Assembly (NCBI GenBank): GCA_018221045.1
Contig: JAAOXT010000010.1
Span: 1-42,414, forward strand
Reading direction: 5' to 3'
Source: Nanobdellota archaeon
Lineage (GTDB): Archaea; Nanobdellota; Nanobdellia; JAAOXT01
DNA: 42,414 bases
The notes below the pieces were generated by a model. The model made no database searches. It was not told where the DNA came from and saw only the letters and a program-made list of their open reading frames with translations. Made by a program: the position numbers and the translations under genes. Shown here one piece after another: positions 1 to 9,038 of the stretch. Every line of letters starts with the position of its first letter. Within the stretch, counting starts at the first letter, position 1.

Positions 1-394
1 CTTCAATCATTGCTTCCCGAATGGTTCTGGAGAGCGTGGTCTTGATTGTTTCCTCGACTTTTCTTCTGCCAGTTCTTGAGTGAACCAGTTCTTGTTCAAG
101 ATTTTGTTTGATTTTGTCTATCACACCTACTGCGACGTTGTTTTCCATGAGCGCGAGTTCTAAGTCCCAGAAAATGTTTTCGAATTCTTGCTCGCTAATC
201 TCTTTTTCGGTTATTTTGCTCTTTATTCGTTCAAAACGAGTAAGCGTTTTAGCGCTCTGAAAACCTTGCTTGATTTTCGCGGGTTTTCGGAAAACGCTCT
301 TTTTCTTAACCTTTTCTACTGGTTTTTTTCTCTCTACTTTGCTCCTAATTTTTTTTAGGGATTCCCCAATCTTTTTTTTAAAAAGGTCGAACAT
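1..394 (-). CDS. ftsY: Signal recognition particle receptor FtsY, N-terminal part (truncated by window edge)
   Basis: Reverse translation from ATG at 394: MFDLFKKKIGESLKKIRSK...FWDLELALMENNVAVGVIDKIKQNLEQELVHSRTGRRKVEETIKTTLSRTIREAMIE, typical of the FtsY N domain; next to prefoldin alpha as in many archaea. Confidence 0.85.
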   Translation of the reverse strand, partial: MFDLFKKKIGESLKKIRSKVERKKPVEKVKKKSVFRKPAKIKQGFQSAKTLTRFERIKSKITEKEISEQEFENIFWDLELALMENNVAVGVIDKIKQNLEQELVHSRTGRRKVEETIKTTLSRTIREAMIE

Positions 395-424
395 TGTTTG
401 AAGAAAACATACTAGTTTTTTGAA

Positions 425-811
425 TTAAAATGCTTTGCTGATTTCTTGTTTTAGCAGTGCAACGTCTTTTTCAATTCTTTTTCTTACGCTTTCGAAAACT
501 TTTATTTGCTCGTCTAAAGATTTTTTGGCTGCGCTGATGGTTTTTTCGACCATTATCCCACTGCCAACGTTAACCAAAACGTTCTGGTCATCCACTAGTT
601 TTCCTTTTAGAAGCACTCCTGAACCGAACGGGACTAAAAGGTCTGACCCCTTATTGTCCTTCAAGTCATCTAGGGATTCTTGTATGATTTTGAGCTCGGC
701 CACTTTTTTTTCTATTTCAATTAATTGTTGTTCTAGTTCGCGAGCCTGCCCTCCCATCATCTGGAGTCTTAACGCTTTTTGCTGGTCTTTTTCCTTGTCC
801 ATGGTGACCAA
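425..811 (-). CDS. pfdA: Prefoldin subunit alpha
   Basis: Two coiled coils flanking 'DLLVPFGSGVLLKGKLVDDQNVLVNVGSGIMVEKT' typical of prefoldin alpha; next to ftsY. Confidence 0.9.
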   Translation of the reverse strand: MVTMDKEKDQQKALRLQMMGGQARELEQQLIEIEKKVAELKIIQESLDDLKDNKGSDLLVPFGSGVLLKGKLVDDQNVLVNVGSGIMVEKTISAAKKSLDEQIKVFESVRKRIEKDVALLKQEISKAF

Positions 812-839
812 CTCAAATGTTTTTAGTCTTTTTTAAGGC

Positions 840-1517
840 TTACTGTTTTAACGAGGTCAGTAAACGTTTTTCGCTTTCATCTAAGTTAGACATCGCTGTT
901 GCTAGTTCTTGCTTACAGTGTAATAATTTTTTGTCCTGAGGCATTAGTTTCTGCTTATCCTCTCTAGTTAATTCTCTCGTGTGCTCTATTACCCCGATTA
1001 TTCTTTTTGCTTTTGTTGGGCTATGGAAGATTTTGAGGAGTTCAGAAGTCAGTTTTTCCCTGATTTCTCCACCTAAATCCAACCATTTAATGTATGCTTC
1101 AACGCTTGTTCCGTAATCCATTGCTCTTCCAGCGAAGCTGATTTCCGTGTTAAGGATTGCTCCAAGACCTTCGAACAAAACGTCTCTATCGTGTTCTGAA
1201 TACTCGTGTTTTTTTATTATTGGCACGAACGCGGTGTAAAAATTGTTCCAGTAAGGCTCGACTGGTTTAGCTCCGTTTCTGAGCACGCTCTTAACACTTG
1301 TTATTGTTGTCAGGGCTTGCGAGTAAGCCTCATAGTTTTGTTCAGTCACTTGTTCGCCCAGTCTCGGGAACTTCGATAAAATGATTTCATCGTACGCTCT
1401 TTGAATAGATTCTTTCAGCACCGGGTCTTCGTAACCCTGGATAACTGTTAAACCATCGTCTTTGAGGAGTTCTTCAATATCTCCAAATCCTTCTTCTAGT
1501 TCGTGAACGTCTTCCAT
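840..1517 (-). CDS. Hypothetical protein (225 aa)
   Basis: Long ORF with ATG start, compatible spacing; no family recognised. Confidence 0.65.
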   Translation of the reverse strand: MEDVHELEEGFGDIEELLKDDGLTVIQGYEDPVLKESIQRAYDEIILSKFPRLGEQVTEQNYEAYSQALTTITSVKSVLRNGAKPVEPYWNNFYTAFVPIIKKHEYSEHDRDVLFEGLGAILNTEISFAGRAMDYGTSVEAYIKWLDLGGEIREKLTSELLKIFHSPTKAKRIIGVIEHTRELTREDKQKLMPQDKKLLHCKQELATAMSNLDESEKRLLTSLKQ

Positions 1518-1558
1518 TCATGAAGAATGAATTTAAGTAGAGTTAAAAAATGTTTTTG

Positions 1559-2062
1559 TTATTTGAAAATCCTTTGTTCTGGATGCTTGAAGAGTCCTGA
1601 AAAGCGGAGCCAGCCTTTGAGTGAGAACAAGCCGTAAGGTGTCATGCATTTGTCATCTTCGGGGTTGTAGCTTGATTCGAAGGCGTGAACCCAGAAGGAG
1701 GAATTGGCGAGTTGTTCGGAGTGCTCCTCAATTTTCTGTCTTGGCGTGATAAGTCTTATCTGCGATTTTACGTAAGGCCTCAGTGGGTGTGACCCTAACC
1801 CAATTTTTTTGTGTTGGTTTTGGTCTTGGCAGAAATCGTTTATTTTTTCGACGCCCAGGTAAATTTTGGTTTTCGTGCCGTCCGAGTCTCTGACTGCGTG
1901 CTCGAGACAAAAGCCCTGCTCGTTGCTCGTTTTTACAATGGTTGTTCCTAAATCGCTTAGGAATCTCCACAGTTTCATCTGGTAGAAAGGAATGCCGTTT
2001 ATCGGGGGTTCGGGGTTGAAATAAGCTTTTGGTGCGTAAAGCGTGAACGTTTCTAAAACCAT
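1559..2062 (-). CDS. Hypothetical protein (167 aa)
   Basis: ORF fills the gap between neighbours; no family recognised. Confidence 0.6.
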   Translation of the reverse strand: MVLETFTLYAPKAYFNPEPPINGIPFYQMKLWRFLSDLGTTIVKTSNEQGFCLEHAVRDSDGTKTKIYLGVEKINDFCQDQNQHKKIGLGSHPLRPYVKSQIRLITPRQKIEEHSEQLANSSFWVHAFESSYNPEDDKCMTPYGLFSLKGWLRFSGLFKHPEQRIFK

Positions 2063-2125
2063 GACTTGATTGATAAGTGTTTTAGAAGTATTAAAATTTA
2101 ATTTAAAAAAAGTTGGAACGGTGTT

Positions 2126-2953
2126 TCAGTAATCATATTTTGTCTTAAGTTCTTGCAGTTCTTTTTCAAAGTTTTTTCTTCTGAAATCCTCTATTCTTTG
2201 TTCAAGTAAAGGGTTTGTTGTCATTTCTTCAAATTCGAGCAGTATTCCGTCGACAAATTGGGATAATCCTGACAGTGATTCAAAACTTGCTGGAGCCGTG
2301 CCATGTGATATCGCATACTCTTTTTTTCCAGAAATTTCTTCTGGAATTATTTTTAGAAGGGAGTCGTATTTTCCAAAGTGCTGAACCATTATTTTTCTTG
2401 CCTCAACATCTAAGGCAAGTTCGTTAAAAACAGGGCTTGAAAAGTTTAATCCTGACTTGTATGTTCCTAAAGGATTATGTATTACTTGCTGGAAAGTTTC
2501 TTGTTTATCAAATCGGTAGGTATTGTCCGTTTTTATGGCCAGTTCTAAGTTCTCCCAACCTTTAAGTTCTTTTTGAACTTGCCATTCGAGCGTGACAGTT
2601 AATCCAAGATTTTTTTTGGGTATGTGTGTTCCCATACTGTGGGAATTTTTTATTTCTAATCGTTCATCAAGACTAACTAGCTTGTGACTTGTTTTGAATT
2701 CATGAGTAACTAAGGATTGTCCAAGTTGTTCTTGAAAGTTTTCTGTTATTATTTCATTTAAAAATTTTATTTGGTATTTACTTGATAAATCCATCCCTTT
2801 CAGTTTTTTTTTGTAAAATTTTGGGATTAATTCATGAGCAGGTATGTCTTTTATAGTTTTTAAAAAAATGTTTCTGAGTATAGATTCCCTTTCTCTAGCT
2901 TGTCTCTCCATTGCTTTTTTTATACCTTTATTTGTTACTCCTGTAAAACCCAT
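2126..2953 (-). CDS. Hypothetical protein (275 aa)
   Basis: Long AT-rich ORF; no family recognised. Confidence 0.65.
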   Translation of the reverse strand: MGFTGVTNKGIKKAMERQARERESILRNIFLKTIKDIPAHELIPKFYKKKLKGMDLSSKYQIKFLNEIITENFQEQLGQSLVTHEFKTSHKLVSLDERLEIKNSHSMGTHIPKKNLGLTVTLEWQVQKELKGWENLELAIKTDNTYRFDKQETFQQVIHNPLGTYKSGLNFSSPVFNELALDVEARKIMVQHFGKYDSLLKIIPEEISGKKEYAISHGTAPASFESLSGLSQFVDGILLEFEEMTTNPLLEQRIEDFRRKNFEKELQELKTKYDY

Positions 2954-3013
2954 TTGTTATAACTAAAGGATTAATGCTTGCCTTAAAAGAATTTCGTTTT
3001 TTTTTGCAAACAC

Positions 3014-3466
3014 TTATTTTTTTCTGGAGGGAGTTCTTCTGACAGTTTTTTTGACGGGTTTTTTCTGAATCGTTTTCTTTTTTGCTTTGAGAATTGTTTT
3101 AACAGGTTCTTTCTTGTGTTTAAGTTCTTCTTTCACTTTTTCTTTTTTGTCTTTACCAGTGACTTTATCAGCAATTTTTTTGATGACGCTTTTCTTCTCC
3201 GCCTTGATTTCAATCTTTATTCCTTCAAGGTGAGCTATTTTATAACTCGCTTCTTTGGTTTTAACGTCAGTTATTTCGACGGTGATTCTGGCAGGAGGTT
3301 TTTTCCATCCTCGCGCCCATATCGCTTGGTTAACACTTTTATGTATTTTAACCGGTTCTTTAGCGTGTTTGAGCAGGTATTCGTGAACCGCTTTGATGGC
3401 TTTGTTGGTCTTCTTCCATTTAGGCACTTTGTTCGTTTCTCTTCGTAAGGGTATGGTGTACTTCAT
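3014..3466 (-). CDS. rpl31e: 50S ribosomal protein L31e with Lys-rich C-terminal extension
   Basis: 'YTIPLRRETNKVPKWKKTNKAIKAVHEYLLKHAK...VNQAIWARGWKKPPARITVEI' matches L31e. Confidence 0.93.
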   Translation of the reverse strand: MKYTIPLRRETNKVPKWKKTNKAIKAVHEYLLKHAKEPVKIHKSVNQAIWARGWKKPPARITVEITDVKTKEASYKIAHLEGIKIEIKAEKKSVIKKIADKVTGKDKKEKVKEELKHKKEPVKTILKAKKKTIQKKPVKKTVRRTPSRKK

Positions 3467-3473
3467 TTTTTTT

Positions 3474-3650
3474 TTAGTCCGCCATTAGCTTGCTTCTTTT
3501 CCAATTTCTTCTTTTGTGAGGGTTGAGCCTCCAGCGGTCGCTGCGTCTTTTCCCAAACTTTCTTAGGATCGCCCAGAAAGGTGCTGGAACGCTTTCCTTC
3601 TCGGCTTTAATCAGCCTCAACTTTTTGGGTCTTGTTTTGTTGCTCGCCAT
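3474..3650 (-). CDS. rpl39e: 50S ribosomal protein L39e (58 aa; below ORF-track cutoff)
   Basis: My translation: MASNKTRPKKLRLIKAEKESVPAPFWAILRKFGKRRSDRWRLNPHKRRNWKRSKLMAD*, L39e-type, directly upstream of L31e. Confidence 0.92.
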   Translation of the reverse strand: MASNKTRPKKLRLIKAEKESVPAPFWAILRKFGKRRSDRWRLNPHKRRNWKRSKLMAD

Positions 3651-3656
3651 AATTTT

Positions 3657-3944
3657 TTATTTTCTTGTTGTTCTCGGTTTTTTCTTGTTGTTCGTTATTT
3701 GAGTTAATATGAGTTTGACTTGTTCGTCACCAATTTTTTCCCGGATTTCTCCTTGACTGTACGCTTGCATGATGCTGAGCTCGATTTGTTCGACGAGTTG
3801 GGGTTTCGTGATTCTGAGGAAGTTAAGTCTTTCCCTCGCTTTTTTCGTGAGTATTTGGAAGCTGACCGATTTTTTGATGTTGTCTACTTGCTGTTTTTGT
3901 TGTAGTTCAAGCAGTTTCTGCTTTTTTATTTCTTCTATGTTCAT
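3657..3944 (-). CDS. PDCD5/TFAR19-family DNA-binding protein
   Basis: 'SFQILTKKARERLNFLRITKPQLVEQIELSIMQAYSQGEIREKIGDEQVKLILTQI' matches the PDCD5 family; typical neighbourhood with S19e and L39e. Confidence 0.88.
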   Translation of the reverse strand: MNIEEIKKQKLLELQQKQQVDNIKKSVSFQILTKKARERLNFLRITKPQLVEQIELSIMQAYSQGEIREKIGDEQVKLILTQITNNKKKPRTTRK

Positions 3945-4363
3945 TTCGCTGGGGTGTGGGCGGTGTTATCGAGCAGTTTTCTGCCTTGTTTGGATACCAC
4001 TTTTCCTGGTTTTCCCCTCTTGTTTTTCTCCACTAGCTTGGCTTTTTCCAGTTGTTGTAGGATTTTTCTGAGTATGTTCGTGCTTGCCGGCGTGAACTTT
4101 GGTTTTTTTACGCCTCTCCTCTTTTTTCCGCCGAACTTTTTGCTAAGTCTCACGACGCCTACTGGTCCGTGAACGTAAACTGAGCGCAGAACTGCTGCCG
4201 CTCGGATGTACCACCAATCTTCTTGTTGTGGAGGTCTTTCCTTGTGACTACCTGTTTTAACGAATTCTGCCCATTCAGTGGGTTTTATGTCGTCGTACTT
4301 TTTTAATTTCTCTTTAACCCTTTCTATCAATTGATTTGGGTTCACGTCGTAAACTGTGGTCAT
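3941..4363 (-). CDS. rps19e: 30S ribosomal protein S19e
   Basis: '[61 protein letters not shown]...' pattern. Confidence 0.95.
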   Translation of the reverse strand: [140 protein letters not shown]

Positions 4364-4695
4364 TTGTGCTGTGTAACTCTTTTTTTATCCTTTTTAAGCT
4401 TTTTCTCTCTGGTGTAAGGCTGCCTTTTTATTTCCTTGCATTCCTTGCACCGCGTTATCTTCCTGCCTTGTTTCATCCTCACTGTCGCGTTGTAACCAGG
4501 GATTAAAACTGAGTCGCATTTTTTGCAAAGAAAGTGTTTTATTTTTGGGGGTATTCTTGTTTTGGTTTTCGTGTTTATTTTTTTTATGATTTTGACGTAT
4601 TTTTTGGCTTGTTCTTCGTCTTTTTTCACGGTTTGTTTGGCTAATTCGAACAATATTTCCATTCTTTCGACAGCAATTTTTTTCTCTTGGCTCAT
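4360..4695 (-). CDS. rnp4: Ribonuclease P protein component 4 (Rpr2/Rpp21 family)
   Basis: 'PPKIKHFLCKKCDSVLIPGYNATVRMKQGRKITRCKEC' zinc ribbon; 4-nt overlap with rps19e. Confidence 0.9.
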   Translation of the reverse strand: MSQEKKIAVERMEILFELAKQTVKKDEEQAKKYVKIIKKINTKTKTRIPPKIKHFLCKKCDSVLIPGYNATVRMKQGRKITRCKECKEIKRQPYTREKKLKKDKKRVTQHK

Positions 4696-4752
4696 CGTGT
4701 ATTTTGAAGAACAAGTATGATTAATAAATTATGACCTTTTTGAATTATTTGG

Positions 4753-6114
4753 ATGGGTGGAAAAAAAAGTCTTAAAAAGTTTGATACAGCTATTCATTCC
4801 GCTCATTCTAGAGAAATTGCAAAAAAAAGAGCTGAAAGTAATCTCAGCGAGAACGATTTAAAGGATTATTGGGAGAAAGAACTTCAGATTCGAGAAAAGT
4901 TTTTTTCAAAACATGGAGGTCCTTGGGACATTGGTCGTATTGTAAGAGAAGTTGAGGATTTATGTTTTATTTCTGAAGACAAGCTTAACGCTAAAGCAAG
5001 AACTGTTGGATTAATGACTGAATTAAGTTTTGCTCATAAAAAAGACTTTGACAGAATATCCGTTTATGGAAGTTATTTTAAGGAAATTTTTAGTAAAAGA
5101 GTGTTAAACCTCCCTGAAGAAACCTTGTACACTCATCAGCATTTATCAAGCATTAAGCGAAGTTTGGAAGAAAGGATTGATGAATTGATTAAATCTGGAA
5201 ATGATAAGTTTCTTGAAGGAAGAGTTTTTATCAGAGAGCGCGACGAGGATAAAGTTTCTGTCAGAGGCGCTTTTGAAGCCGCTTTTGGTAGGGATAAAGC
5301 AGCCCTAACTGAAGAAGATTTAGTCGCCAGTTTTGAAAAGAAGAGGGAAATGTATTGGGATAAGCTCAAAAAGTTTGACGCCATGTCTTTTGAAGAAGTT
5401 GAAGCTTTCGGAGAGGCTTTGCTTTGCCCGCGAAGCTTGGATAGAGTTTTTTTCGGCGACCAAGATTCTTATATTGGGGATTTGAAAAAGTTTGAACGTT
5501 TGGCTTTGAAAAGCTTGATTAAACGAAGGGATTATGATAGGATTGGCTCGTTTTTTAGCGGGTTTAAGTCTCGGGCTTGGCTTGAGGATTTAGAAGTTTA
5601 TGCTTTCAATAATTTTTCTTCTCTTCTGAGCCAGTTGGAGTTACGTGTTAAGAACGTTTTGCCAGGATTTAAAGAGTTATCGACTCGTGTAGGCATTATT
5701 AATGATTTCCTTGAAAACCCGAGTCCTGAAGTGATGAGTACGGCAAAAGATTTTTTTTCAGATGATAACTCTATTAAAGAACTTGTTTTTGGATTAGGTT
5801 TTGAAAAACAGGATGAGCTTATTCAAAATTACATGAAGGTTCTTGGAAGCGTGTCAGAGATTTGGGAAAATGGAATGTTGTACGGTCAGGAAACTCGTGT
5901 TTTCCTCAACTTGCGAGAGTTGGTTGAAGGTTTTGTCTTGGATTGGAGCTCCCAATTAGGAATGAAAGACCTTGACTTGTCTGGAGTAAACCCGCTTGGC
6001 TGTATAAGATTAGGTTATGACGTTGCTCGTTTTTATTTGAAACAGTTTGAATCCTCGCTGAAGACTTGGCGTGAAATCAAGAACCAGAAGAGGGATGCAA
6101 GTTATTTTTTATAG
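4753..6114 (+). CDS. Hypothetical protein (453 aa, mostly charged/helical)
   Basis: Long ORF; no family recognised; stop lies 3 nt from the 5S rRNA end. Confidence 0.65.
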   Translation: MGGKKSLKKFDTAIHSAHSREIAKKRAESNLSENDLKDYWEKELQIREKFFSKHGGPWDIGRIVREVEDLCFISEDKLNAKARTVGLMTELSFAHKKDFDRISVYGSYFKEIFSKRVLNLPEETLYTHQHLSSIKRSLEERIDELIKSGNDKFLEGRVFIRERDEDKVSVRGAFEAAFGRDKAALTEEDLVASFEKKREMYWDKLKKFDAMSFEEVEAFGEALLCPRSLDRVFFGDQDSYIGDLKKFERLALKSLIKRRDYDRIGSFFSGFKSRAWLEDLEVYAFNNFSSLLSQLELRVKNVLPGFKELSTRVGIINDFLENPSPEVMSTAKDFFSDDNSIKELVFGLGFEKQDELIQNYMKVLGSVSEIWENGMLYGQETRVFLNLRELVEGFVLDWSSQLGMKDLDLSGVNPLGCIRLGYDVARFYLKQFESSLKTWREIKNQKRDASYFL

Positions 6115-6117
6115 AGT

Positions 6118-6231
<114 letters not shown>

Positions 6232-6249
6232 AAGGGATATCTGTGAAAA

Positions 6250-6262
6250 AGATTTTATAAAC
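6250..6262 (-). promoter_or_regulatory. TATA-like box of 5S rRNA promoter
   Basis: Minus-strand TTTATAAAATC centred ~26 nt upstream of the 5S 5' end. Confidence 0.5.
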
Positions 6263-6317
6263 GTTTCTATACCTAACAAGCAAAAATCTTAAATTTTAGA
6301 TTATTTCTAAAGTCTTT

Positions 6318-6836
6318 ATGGATGAACAGTGGAAGAATATAATTAATGCTCCTATCCTGCCAACCCATATCGTTCAGCATTTTGAAGGTTTAGAAAGAAC
6401 GCTGAAAGAAGGCGAAAGCCTCAGCGAAATAACTATTTTTATAAACGAGGTTACTGGTAAGGACAGGAAAAACCAGGAGTTTCTTAAAATGCAGCCAGCA
6501 AATGTCGTAACAGTTTTAACAAACGAAGGGCCCGGTCCTTATGATGAAATTTTAGTGTCCAGGTATCAGGCGTTTCAAAAAGAAAACATTGAAAAGCATC
6601 ACTTTGACCTGTTTTTTCAAACCAGCTGGCGTTCCCAAACCAGTCCTACTGAGGACCAACAATGGTCCACGCCTTTTCAACTTCCATTCGAAAAATTTAG
6701 GTATTTCAGACCTGTTCCTTATGACATTCGGACTGATGACGCGGCTCCCGTGGAATCTTTTCAAAAAAGAATCGCGCATTTGATGAAAGATTTTAAGAGA
6801 ATACTGGTTACATACGATAAGTGCGTAAAAACTTAA
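6318..6836 (+). CDS. Hypothetical protein (172 aa)
   Basis: ORF with ATG start; no family recognised. Confidence 0.6.
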   Translation: MDEQWKNIINAPILPTHIVQHFEGLERTLKEGESLSEITIFINEVTGKDRKNQEFLKMQPANVVTVLTNEGPGPYDEILVSRYQAFQKENIEKHHFDLFFQTSWRSQTSPTEDQQWSTPFQLPFEKFRYFRPVPYDIRTDDAAPVESFQKRIAHLMKDFKRILVTYDKCVKT

Positions 6837-6862
6837 ATCCTTGTAAAACCTATAAGCATTCG

Positions 6863-7588
6863 ATGAAGAATCCTTTACGCAAAGAGGATAAAGAGGTTAA
6901 GAAGATTGGGGTTGGCTGGCTGGGAAACGCTTTCTTATTCTTAATCGGTGTTTTCTTCATAGCATTCTCTATTTTAGCGATAACTGAATCCATTTACGCT
7001 TCAGGAATCCTTGGCATCCTAATAGGTTTGTTCCTAGTACTGCCTGTTAACACTTTATTGAAAAAGTTCGCTAACATCGAGTTAACCAACACGATTAAGT
7101 TTTTGATAACTATTGGCGCAGGATTCTTGTGGCTCATCGTTTTAGGAACAGAAGTTGGCGGGGGGGCCGTCGAGGCAGTGAACCCGTTGCTCGGAACGCG
7201 CGGTTTAGGAGAGGAGTTCATTGTTCAAGGAGGTAACACGAATTTTTCTTTCAACGTTCAAAACGCGGAGTTCTCAGAGGAACCCATTTCTATAGGAGGG
7301 TCTGAACGCTTGGCCAGCGGTGTTTACTACATGATAAACTGCAGTGTTAAGAATCTTGGCATGGAACCGTTCGCTTTTGATTACCATTTTTTCTTAACTG
7401 ATTCTTTGAACAGGACGTTCACTCCGCTTGGGGCTTCTGGTTTTGATTCATTGCTCCAGCCGGACTTGCCCACGGGAACCTTAGTCATTTTTGACGTTCC
7501 AAAAAACATTACTGGGCTGAAATTATTGGTTCATGACTTTAACAGTTGGGGAAAGCTAAACAAATATAACCAAATAATTCTTGAGTAA
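6863..7588 (+). CDS. Membrane protein with C-terminal DUF4352-like beta domain
   Basis: Two to three TM helices, then 'LASGVYYMINCSVKNLGMEPFAFDYHFFLTDSLNRTFTPL' (DUF4352-like); start moved to ATG 6863 to clear the upstream gene. Confidence 0.7.
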   Translation: MKNPLRKEDKEVKKIGVGWLGNAFLFLIGVFFIAFSILAITESIYASGILGILIGLFLVLPVNTLLKKFANIELTNTIKFLITIGAGFLWLIVLGTEVGGGAVEAVNPLLGTRGLGEEFIVQGGNTNFSFNVQNAEFSEEPISIGGSERLASGVYYMINCSVKNLGMEPFAFDYHFFLTDSLNRTFTPLGASGFDSLLQPDLPTGTLVIFDVPKNITGLKLLVHDFNSWGKLNKYNQIILE

Positions 7589-7659
7589 ACAATAATAAAG
7601 AAAATCAAACAGTTTAAAAACAGTTTCATTGTTTCTTTCCTTTGTAGGAGTAAAAAAAA

Positions 7660-8109
7660 ATGTTAAGTTTAATAATTCGTGCAAGAGATTGGAAAAAAGT
7701 TGATGCAGAACCTTTGGACTTTTCCGGGTTGTATACACATTTCAAGAGTTTAGACAAAAGAATAGAAGAAAGAGCCGAACTGGTTGAAGGAATTGACATT
7801 GACTTTAAAACAGGGAACCAGGAGTTGAACCATATGAAAAGGAGACGCGGGCTAAACCCTTCTGAAACTCTATGCATTATTGGAAACAACCAACTTACGT
7901 ACGGAGAGGAGATTCTAAAGTCAGAGCATAAATTTTTTACAAAAGATTCTTTTGAGCGCCACGATTTTGACTTCAAAATCAAAAGATTTCTGGTTAGCAG
8001 TATTCCTTTGAAATGGGTTCCTGCTCCTTGCGAGGATGGTGGTTATTACAAAACATACTCTTGTCACGTCAACGAAGGAATATCTCTTAGCTACTTGCTA
8101 AAAACATAA
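7660..8109 (+). CDS. Hypothetical protein (149 aa)
   Basis: ORF with upstream AT-rich promoter-like sequence; no family recognised. Confidence 0.55.
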   Translation: MLSLIIRARDWKKVDAEPLDFSGLYTHFKSLDKRIEERAELVEGIDIDFKTGNQELNHMKRRRGLNPSETLCIIGNNQLTYGEEILKSEHKFFTKDSFERHDFDFKIKRFLVSSIPLKWVPAPCEDGGYYKTYSCHVNEGISLSYLLKT

Positions 8110-8144
8110 GTTTTTAAGAAAAAACGTTTCTTCCAATCCATTTA

Positions 8145-9038
8145 ATGAAAAAAGTTGTTCCACTCAAGATAAGCAAGAATGTTGATGAATTACTGAAAAG
8201 TTTCGAGGATTGCGGAGCCTTAGGTGCTGGAAGCGTTGGACGCGCCAATTCACTTGTTAAAAAAATGTTTGACCAAGATTACTTCATGTTCCTATCATTT
8301 TCCGGCCATCTTATCGCTGCTGGTTTGAGAAACATTATTTCCGACTTGATAAAACAAGGCAAAGTGGACGCGATCGTGACTTCTGGCGCTGGACTGGTTC
8401 ACGACATCATTTACGCCCTCGGTGGCGCGCACTATCAGGGAAGCTTCAACGAAAACGACGAAGAACTCAAGAACAAAGGTTTAGGGAGAGCTGGTAACGT
8501 GTTAGTCCCCACCAAGAGTTTTGAATCATTTGAAGAATTCTGTCAAAAAAATTTTGAAAAGATTGACGGACCTTTAAGCATTCAAGAACTCACCCATGAG
8601 CTCGGCAGTTTTTTGAGCGACGAGAACAGTTTCCTTTATCAAGCTTTCAAGAAAAAAGTTCCTGTGTACTGCCCAGGTTTCCAGGACTCAATGCTCGGAC
8701 TTCAACTAGCGCTCTACAACCAAACTAAATCACTGGTCGTGGACGCGACCAAGGACATGATGCACATGAACTCGCTGTTGGAGCAAGCCGAAAAAGTCGG
8801 GGCCATAATCCTGGGTGGAGGGATTCCAAAACACTACACTCTGGGAGCTAACATTCTAAGAGGTGGGCTGGACGCTGCGGTGAACGTGACGACTTCAACC
8901 CCTTTTGACGGCTCCCTCTCAGGAGCAAGGTTAGAAGAAGCTAAGAGTTGGGGCAAAGCCAGTGCGAAGTCCAGTCTCATAACGGTTTACGCTGACGCCA
9001 CCATAATCTTTCCTTTACTAATAAGCGGTGCGTTATGA
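8145..9038 (+). CDS. dys: Deoxyhypusine synthase
   Basis: 'FLSFSGHLIAAGLRNIISDLIKQGKVDAIVTSGAGLVHDIIYALGG' and 'GGGIPKHYTLGANILRGGLDAAVNVTTSTPFDGSLSGARLEEAKSWGK' are DHS motifs. Confidence 0.95.
   Translation: MKKVVPLKISKNVDELLKSFEDCGALGAGSVGRANSLVKKMFDQDYFMFLSFSGHLIAAGLRNIISDLIKQGKVDAIVTSGAGLVHDIIYALGGAHYQGSFNENDEELKNKGLGRAGNVLVPTKSFESFEEFCQKNFEKIDGPLSIQELTHELGSFLSDENSFLYQAFKKKVPVYCPGFQDSMLGLQLALYNQTKSLVVDATKDMMHMNSLLEQAEKVGAIILGGGIPKHYTLGANILRGGLDAAVNVTTSTPFDGSLSGARLEEAKSWGKASAKSSLITVYADATIIFPLLISGAL

Noticed and set aside
1728-1970. 80-aa minus-strand ORF
   Set aside because: Alternative frame inside 1559..2062; low-complexity basic composition typical of a shadow frame.
4394-4714. 106-aa minus-strand ORF
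   Set aside because: Alternative frame over rnp4, which has clear zinc-ribbon homology.
7626-7982. 118-aa minus-strand ORF
   Set aside because: Antisense to 7660..8109, which has the better start and promoter context.
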